In this document: positions 33,573-47,000 of the stretch, piece after piece
Layout of the letters: every line of letters starts with the position of its first letter
Position numbering within the stretch: the stretch's first letter is position 1
Source of the DNA: Sesamum alatum
Lineage: Eukaryota > Streptophyta > Magnoliopsida > Lamiales > Pedaliaceae
Length of the DNA stretch: 64,000 nucleotides
NCBI GenBank assembly: GCA_034509735.1
Contig: JACGWO010000001.1
Coordinates: 16,756,854 to 16,820,853 of the forward strand
Direction of reading: 5' to 3'
Program-made: the position numbers and the translations under genes
The notes under the pieces: model-generated
Databases searched by the model: none
Told to the model about the DNA's origin: nothing
The model's input: the letters and a program-made list of their open reading frames with translations, nothing else

Positions 33573-34170
33573 AACGGGAATTATTATTCCTTTTAAGAGA
33601 TGTGATTTGTATTGTACCTATAAATTGTAATAAGGAGGTGTGGACCTCCCAAGCTTGTTTGTGGGTGTGCGTGGGGGTGGGGAAGGGGAAGGGGAGGGGG
33701 CGTGTATTTTCAAATATGAATTATACACAATAATTGTTTGTTTCTTCTTGTAATAAAGATAAGAAAAATAAACTATGATTTGGTGCGATATATAGATATT
33801 ATGACTGATATAATATATTATCGTACTCATCAAAAAAGAAATAAAAAATCCATAAATATCATGACAAACTGTTCATGCAATTGAGAGTTCTCGAAGGTTA
33901 CCTATTAGCTAGGGTTTGGCAGCCCGCGTGTGTACTAGCACATAAGCCATCTCTTTACATCAACATTCGAACACCCTATCAAGATGCTTTCTCATTGATT
34001 AATGAAATTAGTGTGTGTGAAATATATATGCATAAATAAATCAAAATTTTGGAAAATAATTTTAATGTTTTGAAAAATATATTTTTTAATTGAATAAATA
34101 AAAAAATAGTGAAAGGAAAATAGAATGAAATTATTATGAGAAGTTATTGAATACATACTCTCGTGAAAAT
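33573..34170 (+). other. 3' flank of the bicupin gene
   Basis: After the stop codon come an AATAAA signal at about 33752-33757 (180 bases downstream, a normal plant 3' UTR) and an unusual G-run tract at 33673-33700. From about 33840 on there is unremarkable AT-rich DNA, with one GC-richer patch (33900-33990, GGTTTGGCAGCCCGCGTGTG) that I cannot identify. Confidence 0.6.
33673..33700 (+). promoter_or_regulatory. G-quadruplex motif in the probable 3' UTR
   Basis: Five consecutive runs of four or five G are separated by loops of one or two bases (GGGGGTGGGGAAGGGG, then AAGGGGAGGGGG). It lies on the coding strand between the stop codon (33572) and the AATAAA at 33752, so it should be present in the mRNA and could fold as an RNA G-quadruplex. 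The surrounding DNA is otherwise AT-rich. Confidence 0.65.
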
Positions 34171-36419
34171 TGTTAGTATATATTGCATTTTAATATTGAA
34201 ATTATAACGTTGCCCCTTCATTTTTCCTCCATTGATGTAAGGTTAGTGGTGCTGGTGGATGTTTATGGTCATCATATTTGTAATATTTCTTTTCAATACT
34301 ATCACCCCACTACCACACCATATTCATATAGGGAAAAAAAAATTTAGTCCATTAACTTGACACGAATCTAATTTTGGTACACTAACTATGTCAATTATCA
34401 ATTTTATACATTATCTTGCATAATTGTTGCAATTAAGTACGATTTAGAATTTTCGTGTCAATTTACCGGTGAAATGAACGGAAAATGATGATGTGTCAAT
34501 TAGGTTGCCTATTTGTCCGGCGAAAGGAGACATGTGTGTGTCTTACATGGATATTACGTCTACTAGGCTTCCTACGTGGCACAAACATATGATGTGGCAC
34601 TTGACTTGACAATATTTGTGATTTTTTTTTATCCCATGTAGCATTAAATATGACTTGGCACTTGAAATGAATATTTTTTTTATTCCATGTGGCACTAAAA
34701 ATGACTTGGCACTTGAACTGGATTATTTTTTATCCCATGTGGCAATAAATATTTATAGATTATAAAACTTAATTATTATTTATAAAAAATATATAAAATT
34801 ATTTTTTTATTTATAAAATTATAGATAAAAAATACATAAAATTTATTTTATGAAAGAAACATAGAATTATTTTTTTATTTATAACATTATATTTATAATT
34901 TTCGTGACATGTCGTCCCTACATGCATGTAATAAATAATCTTACACACTGTAAAAGGTACTAATAAATTAAAATAAAATATATAACTAAATATACCAACT
35001 TCAAAAAAAAAATTATTTAAAGATATTATCAACAGAATAAAAAATAAATAAATTAAAATTATAGATAATTAATAATTATTTTATAAATACTTATAGAGTA
35101 TAAAATTTGATTATTATTTTACAATAAATACATAAAATTATTATTATAAATAATTATAGATTATATAGATAAAAAATACATAAAATTATATATAACTATA
35201 AATAATTTTATTTTGTTATAAATAATTATTTTATTTAATTATAAAATTAAAAATACATAAAATTTATTTTATAAAGAATAAATAATATAAATATAAGAAT
35301 CCATATTTTATAAATTTTATTTATGACTATAAAATTTTATAATATATAAATTTAAATAAAATTAAAATATAATACAATTTTTTAAAAAAAAAAATTATAT
35401 TCCCTAACCCACCCAATCCCCCCGCCCCCCGCTAGCCCCAGCCATAGTAGGGGACATCGCCGCCCCCAATAGAGGGGGCGACTCGCTGTCGCCCAGCGCA
35501 CGGCGGTCGCCCAGCGCACGGCGGTCGCCCAGCGCACGGCGGTCGCCCCGATTATTACAGATTTGGGCGGGGCGACGGAGAGTCGCCCTGTGGGAGATGG
35601 TGGGCGGCGCAGGTGGATGGAGGGGGGGGGGTTGGGCGCGGAGGTGGTGTTGGGTGGGTAGGGATTTTTTTTAATTTTTATTAAAAAATAATTTCATTTT
35701 AATTATATATACTTATATACAATTAAGCCACATTATCTGCCACTTGTAATTTTAACCACATCACGTGTTGATGTGGTTAATTTCGCCGGACACATAAGCA
35801 ACACCGGGCCACATCATCAGATTCCGGTCAATTTACCGAAAAATTGGAACAAAAATCCTCATTTGGACTTAATTGACACAAAATTACAATATAGTGTAGA
35901 AAATTGAAAATTGATATAGTTAGTGTATTAAAATTGAATTCGTGCCAAGTTAATGGACTAATTTTTTTTTTTCCTATTCATACACATATATACCCACTTA
36001 TTAGCCTTTATCCCCACTATCTCTTGTAACTTATCACATTATTGTCTACTAATTCACATTAAAATAGTGGATGATTTCTACACTGATAAAAGGGGACACC
36101 ATTCTATCTTTTGATACATATACACATATACAATATTTCTACATGCAATTATCCTATAAGAGAGAGCTATATTAGTTGAAGGAATGTATTCTTTTTAGTG
36201 GAGCTTTTGACTCTACAACTTGTTCAGAGTGTGATAAAGTCATACGGCGTTGTCAAGTTGTTGTATTCTGGAGGGGATAAGTCAAGAGTGATATTGCTGG
36301 ACCAGTAAAAATATTTTACTGCAGTCGCCTTGAATCTACTTAAACAGAGTGAGATATCCGTGCCTCAACCAGAAGATATTTTGTATCTTTTTTCAATTGT
36401 AATTGTTATTTCTAGAACA
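34171..36419 (+). mobile_element. 5' LTR of the plus-strand Ty1-copia element (copia A)
   Basis: It starts TGTTAGTATATATTGC and ends near TTCTAGAACA. Apart from an insertion at 34331-35974, it is collinear with the copy at 54453-55048, giving an LTR of about 600 bases. The TATA-like stretch near 36090 and the TATCCTATAAGAGAGAG motif are shared by both LTRs. No 5-base target duplication is seen between the left flank (AAAAT) and the right flank of the element (GAAGG), so one end may have been altered. Confidence 0.85.
34331..35974. mobile_element. Mutator-type element inserted in the copia A 5' LTR
   Basis: The long terminal inverted repeats (about 150 bases, diverged) start GGGAAAAAAAAATTTAGTCC and, from the right, GGAAAAAAAAAATTAGTCC. 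The flanks TATTCATATA and TATTCATACA are a 9-10 base target duplication with one mismatch, and the other LTR shows the empty site. Inside are a ~62-base tandem repeat (34585-34755; CCATGTGGCA and ATGACTTGGCACTTGAA), an extremely AT-rich middle, and a GC-rich island at 35401-35663 with an 18-base unit (GTCGCCCAGCGCACGGCG) repeated three times. There is no transposase, so it is non-autonomous. Confidence 0.85.
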
Positions 36420-36436
36420 ATTTTAAGAAGATTCAA

Positions 36437-36562
36437 ATGACTACAGTTGAAAAACCAACGGATGTTAGTGTAGGAGATCTCAACAAACCCTTTCGGTTCA
36501 ATGGTACCCGTTTCAAGAAATGGAAAGCTAAAGTACTTTTTTTACCTATGTCTTCTCTGAAA
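36437..36562 (+). pseudogene. N-terminal gag fragment of copia A
   Basis: The start codon 18 bases after the LTR opens [19 protein letters not shown], then [16 protein letters not shown], the usual beginning of a Ty1-copia gag. It loses frame after about 40 residues at an extra T and ends where the minus-strand copia B LTR begins. The rest of gag, the protease, integrase and N-terminal RT of copia A are missing; the element resumes at 51536 in RT. Thus either the insertion came with a deletion, or the interior was lost first. Confidence 0.8.
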
Positions 36563-38780
36563 GAATTAGGTACGGCCCGGGAACGCAACGGAAGCGTAAA
36601 AACGTCAATTTAAAGCATAATTTACAATGGGTTCAAAGGGGTATTCATTTTGAAGTTCCCCGGCATTCGGTGTATGTCAAAGCATAAATTAAATAGGAGA
36701 AGATGCTGGACAAGTGGCTAAAGGAAGTAAACAAAAAGGTACATGTAACGTAAATGAAAACCAACTTTATGTTCGTTGCACGTAGAAGCGGTTTCTAGCG
36801 TTGTTCCCTTTTCGTTTATCCTTTCGTTCATTTGAGAATCCAAATTACAATCCCTCTAATTTGTCCACACCACACCATGGAAGAGTTCTCTAAACTATTG
36901 CTAGATAGTCGTAGAGAAGGGAAGAAATACAATTCTAAAACAACACTATTGATTAGTGATTTTTGGAATATTTTTAGTTCAAACCTTTCCAGAAGGTATG
37001 AATACAAAAAGGAGAGGTTTTTCAGAGTTTTTGGAACTCTTTTATGGAAAAATTCGTGCAAGACATGCTATACAAGTTATGTGAATAGTTTTGTGTATGT
37101 AGAATTGTTGAATTCAAAATTCAACTTCTATTGTTAACTTCCAAAGCAACCTACATACACATACCACTATCTACATAACCATGCACCTTTATAGAAAATA
37201 AACCACCCATAAAACCACATAATGGCTGGTAACATGTGTCTCACATGTGGAGGATTTTAATTCCTCTTTCACTTACTATAAATTGTATTTTCCATGGACT
37301 AGGACTACTAATCTTGAACTTTTATTTAATCTAATTAAATTAAGTCGAAACAAAGTCCATTGAGCATTAATTAATACAATTAATCTCAATTCAATTGAAG
37401 CCCATAAGTTTATTTAATCCAATTAAATAAATATAAGTCCAAACTCTAATTAATTGATCCAATCAATTAATTAATCCAAACCCGATAAATTAATTCAATT
37501 AATTTAAAGGTTCTAAGCCCAAGAATCAACTAATCCAATTAATTAATTCTTGGACCATCCATCAAATGGATTTCTCAATAAATGATCCAATAATTTATTT
37601 TTCTCCTTGAATTAATTTAATCCAATTAAATTAATTCGCTTATTCTAGGATTAATTCCAAATTAATTCTACCAATTCCATAGTGATTTTTGTGTGACGCT
37701 TTAGGTTCACCCTCAGCTAGACTTGGGCTTGTGTCCAACACAATTGGTCAATTAAATCCAATTTAATTAACTATTTTCCAATTAACCATTAATCGGAAAA
37801 CGCCCGTCACCATGGGTGGCCGTCTAGCAACAATCCATGGAACTAGAGACTAGGTGAATGTTGGCGTGACCATTTAGGCTCCCGAGTTCCATACGAGTAC
37901 GGTCTTTCCATCATTCATCTCCTGGTCTAAGTCTAGGGCATGGAATTGGGCGTCGGTTCCCATCCTGGACTAGACAACTATACTCAATAACTCGAGACAC
38001 GCTTGTTCTATTGATCGACATAGGAAACCATTCCCTACTCGACCAATTATTGTGGCCACAGACTTAAAGACCTTAAACTGTCTTAGGGCGCACAGGAGAC
38101 TTGACTGTCATATACTGACAGGTGACGGATCCTATCTTGGAATCCACCATCCTCAATACATATTCCGACTGCACTGGATAAGGCTTATAATGTACGTATC
38201 CCAGCTACGGAATCTCTTGCCAGATCCTAAATACAACCATCATATGCATGCGACTGCCATGATTCCTCAAGTCCGAGAACTAATCTCGTACTATCGAAGT
38301 CGAGAATTCCAGTCATACCGACCAAGCCTCCAAGGCTTCCATATGACGATTCCCGCGAGTCAGTTCACTCAGCTGACACCTTTATCAACTAACCCATTAA
38401 TATTGCACATACATCCAATGTCTGTCGTCGAAGAAACACGACACTCATCCAATGAATGCAATCCTTAGTGCAAGTCTCTATAGGACCCTCGATGCCCTGT
38501 CTCGAGGTCCTCGACTTGGAACATTTCAGACCAATCTTCAGAAGTAGGTTTCATAGCTGCCATTCAATGCGCAGCCCAACTACATTGGTTATCCAATTGG
38601 TCTGTAGGCATTTGTTGTGACGTTAAAACGCCGTTTAACGTAATCAGTAAACATAACAAACACATAGTGCCACGGATGAATACTTACTATACTCATCAAG
38701 TCAATATTACTCTAATAAAGATTGCTAAATAGTAACCAAAACCGCCAATCCAATTGGCTTTTTGGACACCTATTCTAACA
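36560..38780 (-). mobile_element. 3' LTR of the minus-strand Ty1-copia element (copia B)
   Basis: On the minus strand the LTR begins TGTTAGAATAGGTGTCC at 38780, directly after the polypurine tract AAGTAGGAGAT (38781-38791), and extends to about 36560 (CGTTGCGTTCCCGGGCCGTA). At ~2.2 kb it is long for a copia LTR. The middle part (37260-37700) is rich in TTAATTAATT-type repeats. The open frames on its plus strand (38052-38468 and others) have no known domain and are incidental. The outer end is uncertain by about 10 bases. Confidence 0.75.
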
Positions 38781-38791
38781 ATCTCCTACTT

Positions 38792-41200
38792 GACCTAAAG
38801 CCAATCACCCATGTCGCTCAGACTTATTTGAGCTTGAGTAATCTGCGATATACAGCTCGGTCTCACGGGTCTACTTTATTTCTGTCGAGATGATTCGGTC
38901 CAACCGCACGTCACCTCTTCATACCATTTCTCCAAGCAGATGGTACTGTCTAAGAATCTTCCTGGATCCGTGATGAGATCTCGGTCCTTTAGCTTGCACT
39001 ATAGCCATATTGTTATCCTCCAAGGTAACTACTGGCTTGGTCATGCTAGGCACCTCACCCAACTATTGGATGTGGTTTTTCATCCAAACACTATCCAGAG
39101 CAACTTCTAAAGTTGCCATACATTCAAATTTCATGGTTCGTCGTGGTACCCCGCTTGAAACCTTTTCGAAGCCACCACCTTATCATTAAGCCTGAATATA
39201 TGTTCATACTGAGAGTAGATATTATTCACATGATACTGGAAGCTAGTATCTCTATAGCCTTCCAGAATCAACTCTCCATAGAACGTGCATCAAGAACACT
39301 TCTTTAATCCTTATTTAGGTATTAAAGACTGTTCTCAACAGCAGTCTATTGGCTCCTCGGTACACACCCGATTTTTGTCGTTACGCCCAAAACATACACA
39401 ACATCAGGTCCAATGTACCAAACAACATACCCATGTTGCCTACGGCAAAGACGTAGGGGATGTCAAACATCTAAGCTTCCTCATCTGTCAACCCTAACTG
39501 AGTCTTGGACAGCTTAACCTTATATATAGGAATCCAATTCCGTTCATGGAATTGCGTGAACAACGTTCGTGTTTCAGTGTTTCCTAACATCTTAAATTCA
39601 TTCCAAATGAATAAGACGTTACACACTCTAAACACTAGGAACACAACTAAACTCCCACTGACCCTCAAGTTCGTTACTGATCGAGTCATACCCCGTATGA
39701 ACTCATCAAAATGAATACTCCAGTTACATGGAGTTTCAAACCTAGTTTGAATTCCATGTCGAATAACACGGCTCCAAGCCATTGATTCGATCCAATTTCC
39801 AACATTGCTTCTCCTTATGTATTTTGGATTGTAATCCAAATGACCAGACCGACCCAGAAACCTATACCTCTCAGGTATCTAAGGTATTCTAGTCGTCCTT
39901 AGGAGGACTGGAATATAGTCAGTGAACAAACTTGATTTCAAATGATGTTTGATGTATCGTATTGAGGTGTCGCTCTGCTTGATTCCTCAATGAGCTACTT
40001 CTCACACCGGTTATCCTTTGAATTCCAATTTCCCTTAGAACAACACATGAACCTATACAAACCTAGTTTGCCTCCCACTAGTCCCTTGATGTATGCAAGA
40101 CCATCCCACATACTCAAGTACTTTGTTGAATACAGGCTTGCCATGCCATATCTAATATGGCATCTGGGCCACGATCTTTAGAAAGTGTCATGTTTTATAA
40201 CTTGCTACTGTCTTAAGAACACGCCCAAATGAGCCAAGGTAGTTCAGTGAAACACCGATCGAACCATGTCCAACAAGGTTCGATTCCTCCCTTATCAGAG
40301 ACGCCATTCAATTATGGCACTTCAGGAAGAATTCCACTAAGTGAGAATTTCATTCTCATTTAGATACATCAAGAACTCCCACTAAATACACACCACTCGA
40401 TCCAATCAAAGGTTTAATTTTGCAACCAGTTTGGTTCCCACTTCAAATCTAATTCCCTAAGCCTTCCAAAGGCCCTTAGACTTGTGAACTCTCTTCTGGT
40501 CTTGTGTATTCAGTGACCCACAGATGTCTGACTGGATCTAATCCAATAGACCACTAGCAAGCATACTTTGTCCTACGAAGAGCTTCGGGGCCATCTTCCC
40601 ACTCAGGAAGGACTTGCAAGCTAGCAGGCTCATATTGTCTATTTCTAGACTCCTTGAATCTACTAACCTCCTCATCCTATTTAGAGGAATGTGACCTAGC
40701 TTTGCATGCCAAATCCGTGAGTTTATCTTGATTATCCATTTTATTATTTATTTTGAGCATTTGAAATCTAGTTATGGGATAGTATTGAAATAATTATGCA
40801 AACAACCTAGCAGACAAGAATAACCATCCTTTGTCAAATAAAAGAAACTTTCATTGATCAAAAATATGTAATTCTAATTGTCCAACAATAGAAAAACATA
40901 ATTTGATCATGCTAGGTTACATAATTGTGACCTATCAACTCTATCCTAACACGATCACTAATAGCTAAGCCTAACTAGTCCTATAGCTTTTGTAGCAATA
41001 GCCCCAGCCATTGCCTAGCTTTAGAACCATCTCCGACTTAGCCTTCTACTCCTTACCATCACCCGCAAAGCATTTGTAGATATGACCTCTACAGCTGGTA
41101 TCCAATACCCAAGAAGCAGAATAGTAATCATGTTAAAGCTCAAATCAAATGTACCTTGGTTGGAAAGGAGTTTAGGACTCTCCCTCTTCCAATGCCCCTT
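38792..41200 (-). pseudogene. pol of copia B: pre-integrase, integrase, RT and RNase H remnants
   Basis: Read from right to left on the minus strand: the gag zinc knuckle region GHWKRESPKLLSNQG (about 41180-41200); a GAG-pre-integrase domain in frame at 40546-40720 (IWHAKLGHIPLNRMRRLVDS); integrase fragments including IWHGKP near 40150; an RT portion (DE-like FKMLGNTET and VKLSKTQLGLTDEEA at 39471-39620); and the end of RNase H near 38900-39100 (VPSMTKPVVTLEDNN). There are many stops and frameshifts, and the central RT with its catalytic box is not recognisable. It encodes nothing functional. Confidence 0.8.
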
Positions 41201-41202
41201 TT

Positions 41203-41749
41203 TCACGGCAAATATATGCAAACATCTTTTGCAATCCTTGACTGCCGAACCGCCTTCCTCTTTCCTTTTCCCATGCCCAACATGGCAACAAGAGCACTTT
41301 GAGCGCTTGCAGCGGCTAATTCTGTCTTACCCTTCTTCCTCTTCCAGCGTCCGGCCCCTTTGCCTTTCGCTCTTGAGGTCGAAGCCTCCCCCTCCCCCTC
41401 CAATATTGACGGCGCAGACTTTTCAATCATTGTCTCGTATTGGACCAATATGTTTATCAACTCATGAAGGTCTTTTTCAAGCCCATTCATGTTATAGTTA
41501 ACGATAAATGGGTCAAATGAGGGAGGAAGAGACTAAAGGATCACATCGATGTACGTCTCTTTTCTAAGATCACCTTGGAGGTACAGACGACCCTTCTATC
41601 ATCTTAGCTTCGAAAAATGCCTTTGTCGCAGCATATGTAATATGCCGGTCCGGTACCACATAAACATCTTTCATGCAGAGCATTATTGAGCTAACATCAT
41701 CCAGCCGATCATACTGTTTCTGGATCTCATTAATCATGGATGCCAGTAT
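41203..41749 (-). pseudogene. Copia B gag, C-terminal part
   Basis: Open pieces at 41203-41490 (starting MNGLEKDLHELINILVQYE, then a Lys/Gly/Arg-rich stretch KGKGAGRWKRKKGKT) and 41570-41785 (ASMINEIQKQYDRLDDVSS) are typical Ty1-copia gag. The first codons of the second piece run into the gypsy LTR, so only the part from 41749 down is gag. The upstream part of the same gag resumes at 49809, on the other side of the gypsy element, in matching register. Confidence 0.85.
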
Positions 41750-43718
41750 TGTAGCACCCTCTACAACACTATGCTTTGATACCACTAATTATAATACATC
41801 CTCCATAATTAAACCCAGTTTACAAGAAATTTATATTAGAACTAATAAATCGTGAAATACAAATTTCAATAAAAATCTAATATCCTTGGAGTTATGTAGC
41901 TAGAGATATCAACCCAAGATGTCACTGCTGACCCACCTAATAATACTTGAAGGACGGCTTACATCTAATTCAGCGAGTCACTACGACTTAAACCCTGAAA
42001 AAAATATGTGGCAAGGAATGAGCTGCCTACTCAATAAGTATAGCTAATTAATATATATATATATATATATATATGCACATATGTAATAAGACAAATCTCA
42101 TGCAACGACATCAACTAATGGATACTAGCCATGCAATCACAATAAATTCAGGAAGTAACACATACCAACAGTCATCTCAATCCACAGTATAATACTCGAC
42201 GTTATTATTTAATTTCTTAGGGCCTTACTTACCCAAGCTGGAGTGCATCACTCAATGGTCACTGCCGGCTACCACCATCTCAATCATAATATCTTCTTCT
42301 TTTTTTTTTCCTTGGTACCACACAACACAAAACTCGTATGATACCCCATCATCAATGATATCACACAGCTCGTATGATATCCCATCATCAATCATATCAC
42401 ATAGCACACAACTCGTATGATATGTCACATCATCTCCACTGATCAATGACAGCACACAACTCGTCATTAATCATATCATCATGAGCCATTGCAGTATGCT
42501 CCCAGTTAGGTAAGCCATTTCTTTATCTCAATTCACAGTATTCCTATCAGTAACTCCATTGTTCTGTTTCATTCGATAATCAATATCCCAATAATAACTT
42601 CATCATTTAATACAATTTAACAATCAAATATATTATCACACAATCATTCATCTGACTTGTACCCTATAGCCATAGATAAGCATGTAATAACCATTTCACA
42701 GGCCAAATAACACAACCCAGGCAAATAACCAATAATCCACAATCAGGTATAACAAACAATGAGTATATATATATACATATATATATATATATCTATATAC
42801 ACACATAAATATATATATATATATATAAATCCAATTAACTATACTTATCTAAAATCAAAAGATCACGTTAATAGAAGGAACTGCTCAGCCCTCTATTCTA
42901 TCTTCACGTCCTATAGCAAGATATAATATGTATAATTAATATATCAAAAATATTATAAATTTCGAGTGAAATTACTAATTAATATTCATATTTTCTTCTA
43001 CCAATATCTTAATATTTCATTTATACTGGAACTCAAACCTCCATTCATTCATTGTCTAAATAACTAGACATTATAAGCTTTCCTGATATATATATATATA
43101 TATATATAATTTATCAATTAACTCATAAAAACTTATTTTATCAAACCCCTCATATTTTTATAACTATCATTCTCTAACAACACTCCTAAATGAAATTATT
43201 ACAAAAATCTTATATTCCTTTATTATAAATACAATATTTCTCAATTATAATTTCGTAATAATTCTCAAACAGAATTTTCTACTATTCCTATTAATTTATG
43301 TCAATTCTACTATTATAATAATTATTTAAACAATAATATATACAATTATATATTTTGTTAATAAACCCGGCTAATTTTAAATAATCCATTAGACCAACAA
43401 CTATATCTAATAGATAAAATAAATTCTATATTGGCTATAATGTCCCTAGTCCAATTAAATATTTACCCGATCACTAATTTGTATCACTACTCGAATTGAT
43501 TAAATTCTCCAGTTAAATAGTAAATCGGATAGTCCAAATCATATTTACGATATGCACTAATTAAATACTATTAATATAATAATAATTTATAATTTATAGT
43601 AAAAAAATACTAACCTATTTCGTGATCCGGAATTTAGACATTTCAGTGTGTGTATAATGTGTGTTTTAAGCTTATAATGTGAATGTTTGTTTTCTTCATT
43701 AACAAGTTAGTAATACAA

Positions 43719-43752
<34 letters not shown>

Positions 43753-44005
43753 AAGAGATAGTAGGCAGCCACGTGCTGCTAACATATATATCATCTTTTT
43801 TTTTAATAATTTTATTATTATTGCAATTTAGCCCCAACTTCTATATATTTATGTATCGACCACAAATATTTGATAAAGCTCCAATTTAGTCCCTTTAAGT
43901 TTTAATACATTTATAAGTTCAACCAATAACTTATAATTAAATTATATTTCCTTAATAGTTACTAATTAGCTTCTCAATTAAGTATAAAAATCTATGGACG
44001 TCACA
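41750..44005 (-). mobile_element. Ty3-gypsy 3' LTR
   Basis: The 2256-base LTR on the minus strand runs from TGTGACGTCCATAGAT at 44005 to GGGTGCTACA at 41750. Just inside is the polypurine tract AGGAGGGAGAAT. It carries several (TA)n and (GT)n runs and a block of short direct repeats (CTCGTATGATATCCCATCATC, 42329-42470). It is nearly collinear with the LTR at 47574-49803, with scattered substitutions and small gaps. The flanking AGTAT at 41745-41749 is repeated at 49804-49808. Confidence 0.93.
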
Positions 44006-47000
44006 ATTCTCCCTCCTAACAAAAATTTCGTCCCCTCGAAATTTAACTAACTTACCCATTTCATGGAACAAATAAGGGTATTTTTCTCTCATATGTTCCT
44101 CAACCTCCCAAGTGGCTTCTCTAGGAGAGTGATAACTTCACTTTACCTTCACCATTGGTATCTCTTTATTCCTCAACTTGCTTGCAGTCCGATTTGAAAT
44201 TTCTATTGGGCTCCCTAACGCATGTTAATTCCTTTAAATCTCTATCTCTAGTTCATACAAGATATGACTAGGATCATATTGATATCGTCGTAGTACTTTA
44301 GCTGTAGTAAATCGTCTACTACTCGGTCATTCAAAAATGATTTATAATAATTTTAGTACTAAATAAACCCAAAAATCCCAAAATAACTTAGGCTTCTGAA
44401 CATCTATTCCAATCCATTATGCCTTTACTTACTTACAAGTTAAGTATCTAGTCACAACTCCTACCACATCCTTTCTCATCGTCTACCACTAGTAGTAGGA
44501 TTTTAGATTTCGATACATTTTTAAAGTACTAGAATACCTAATATAGTGTATTGCAGACTTTCTATATGATCACACCATGTAACCCATCCATATCTTGTAC
44601 ACAACCTCGCCCCACATTCACTATCACCCCATCCGTCCTTATTAATAATTAGACTTTTTACCCTACTCTATTTTCTCTAACCTCATAATAAGAAAGGATC
44701 CAACTGGATCTTTATAGTTCCGTCACTACTTATTTCTACCACCTATCAAGTTTCAAGATATTCTTCCCAACATATAAAAGCGGCAAGTACGATACATTAT
44801 TCAAATGTACTAATATAGTTCCAATGTATGAATAATAAAATTATATACAACCATACCCACTTCATCATTTCCCTCTTATACCTCGACATTCCATAAATAA
44901 GAATTGTATTAGTTGGTTGTAAACTCAATATTCGTTTATCTTATATCTCATCAATATAATTTCACCAAAACTATCATTTCTAAACTCAAATATCTCTTGT
45001 ATATCGGCATTACAAAATTTATTGAGCACCAACAATATCATCTCATCTATTTGATAGATGCTATAAAAGTCCAAATCATTTTTTAAGGAATTTTGATAAT
45101 AAAACTTACGCAAAATTTAGTTGGTAGTTGTTAATCCCAAGACACCCATTACAAATTGACCATCACTATTGATGATCGCTAATATCAAAATTTTGTCAGA
45201 CAATCAATACCACGCTTATCACATAAGTTTATTTCCAAATACCAAACATAGTATGTCACCAAGGCTCCTTATCAAATTGAGAACCAATAGCGAACCAAAT
45301 TTTAATATTGTCACAACCTGAAGTAAACTACCACAACAAGAATAGTAACTTATTTCTCGGATTAGTACTCCAATTATAGTAAATCATATTTTAATTGATC
45401 GCCCAATAGTGGTTCATCACATTTTAGCATTGAACAAATCCAAAAATCCCAAAATAACTGGAGTTTCTAAACCTCTACTCTAATTCAATTGTTAACTTAC
45501 ACATTAGCATCAACGATCTTATCCTAATGCCGCTAAGATGATAGTTGGCTTAAATTGTAAAGTTTCTAACAAATCCACTACATGATCAACCTCTAACTTC
45601 ACATTCATTGATATTATTTGTAGTAATAATATCACATTAAGACTTCCCAAATTATCTAAAAAGTGATTGAACTTTCCTACTCGAGGCATCCCCTACTACA
45701 TTCGTCTCCCAAAGATGATAATCGGTAGTACAATCATAATTCTTTAACAATCCTATCCATATTATTTTTCTTAAATTCCTCCTTGTACATCAAGATATAT
45801 TTTAAACTTTTATGATCATTGAAAATCTAAAATCTTTTCCCCAAACAAATAGTGTCTCCAAATCTTCAATACACGTATAATTGTTGCTAGCCCCAAATCT
45901 TGCGTAGGTAACTTAACTAGTTGTTCCTTAATTGACGAAATGCATACAAAATCACCTTCTTATTTTATATTAATACACACTCTAAATCTTGTTTCAAAGC
46001 ATCTGTGTACATCACGTATCCACCACTACCAGATAGTAAAACTAAAATCGAGTCGAACTCAATCTTTTCTTTAACTTATCAAAACTTTGTTGATATTGTT
46101 CGGCCTAGTGAAACACCACCCCTTTCTTAAATAGCTCCACTAAAGTACCAACAATTATATAAAAACCATCAAAAAATATCATGTAATACCCAACAAGTCC
46201 TAGAAACTTCGAACTTCAATCCCCTATTTCTGTATTTCCCATTCCATAATAACTTTTACCTTTACAGGGTCAATCATAACCTTATCTCTAGATATCACAT
46301 ATCCCTTAAAAACTACCTAATTCACCCAAAACTCTGATTTACTTAAATCAATATAAATCTCTTTCTCTTGCAAGATCTGAATCATTATATTCAAAATGTT
46401 GTTCATATCTCCCATATTCCTTCAATACACAAGGATGTCATCTGTAATAACTATCACAAATCGACCCAAGCTCTCTTGACTTTAATGACTGATTCATGAA
46501 TGTCGTAAACATCATCAGTACGTTCTTTAATCTGAAAGGCATTACTAAACTCATCAATGATCCTACTAGTGCGAAAAGATATTTAAGGCATAACCTTCTC
46601 CGCTATCCTCAATTGCTGATAGCTAGACCTCAAATGGATCTTACAAAATACAACAGCTCTTTTCAACTAGCCTAGCAAATCACCAATTCTCGGTACTGGG
46701 TATTTAGTTTTCATTGTCACCCAATTCAATTGCCTATAATTAGAATACTCTCTCATACTGTCATTCTTATTTTATTTTGTAAACAACACTAATACTCCCC
46801 ACAGTAAAGTACTCCGTCTAATGAGTTCATCTCTAATATTTCTCCTATGTTTTTCTTAAACTCCTATAATTCTACTAGAGCTATTCTATATGGCGCAACC
46901 AAAATAGGTAATGTCCCAAGAATAGTCTCTATTTCAGAATCTACTTCTCAATAACAAGGTAACCCAAGTAGTTCTCTCAGGAAATATCAGGGATTTCTCT

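Noticed and set aside
38052..41501. Plus-strand open frames of 100-140 codons (38052-38468, 41082-41501)
   Set aside because: They overlap the minus-strand copia B LTR and gag/pol, have no recognisable domain and are antisense shadows.
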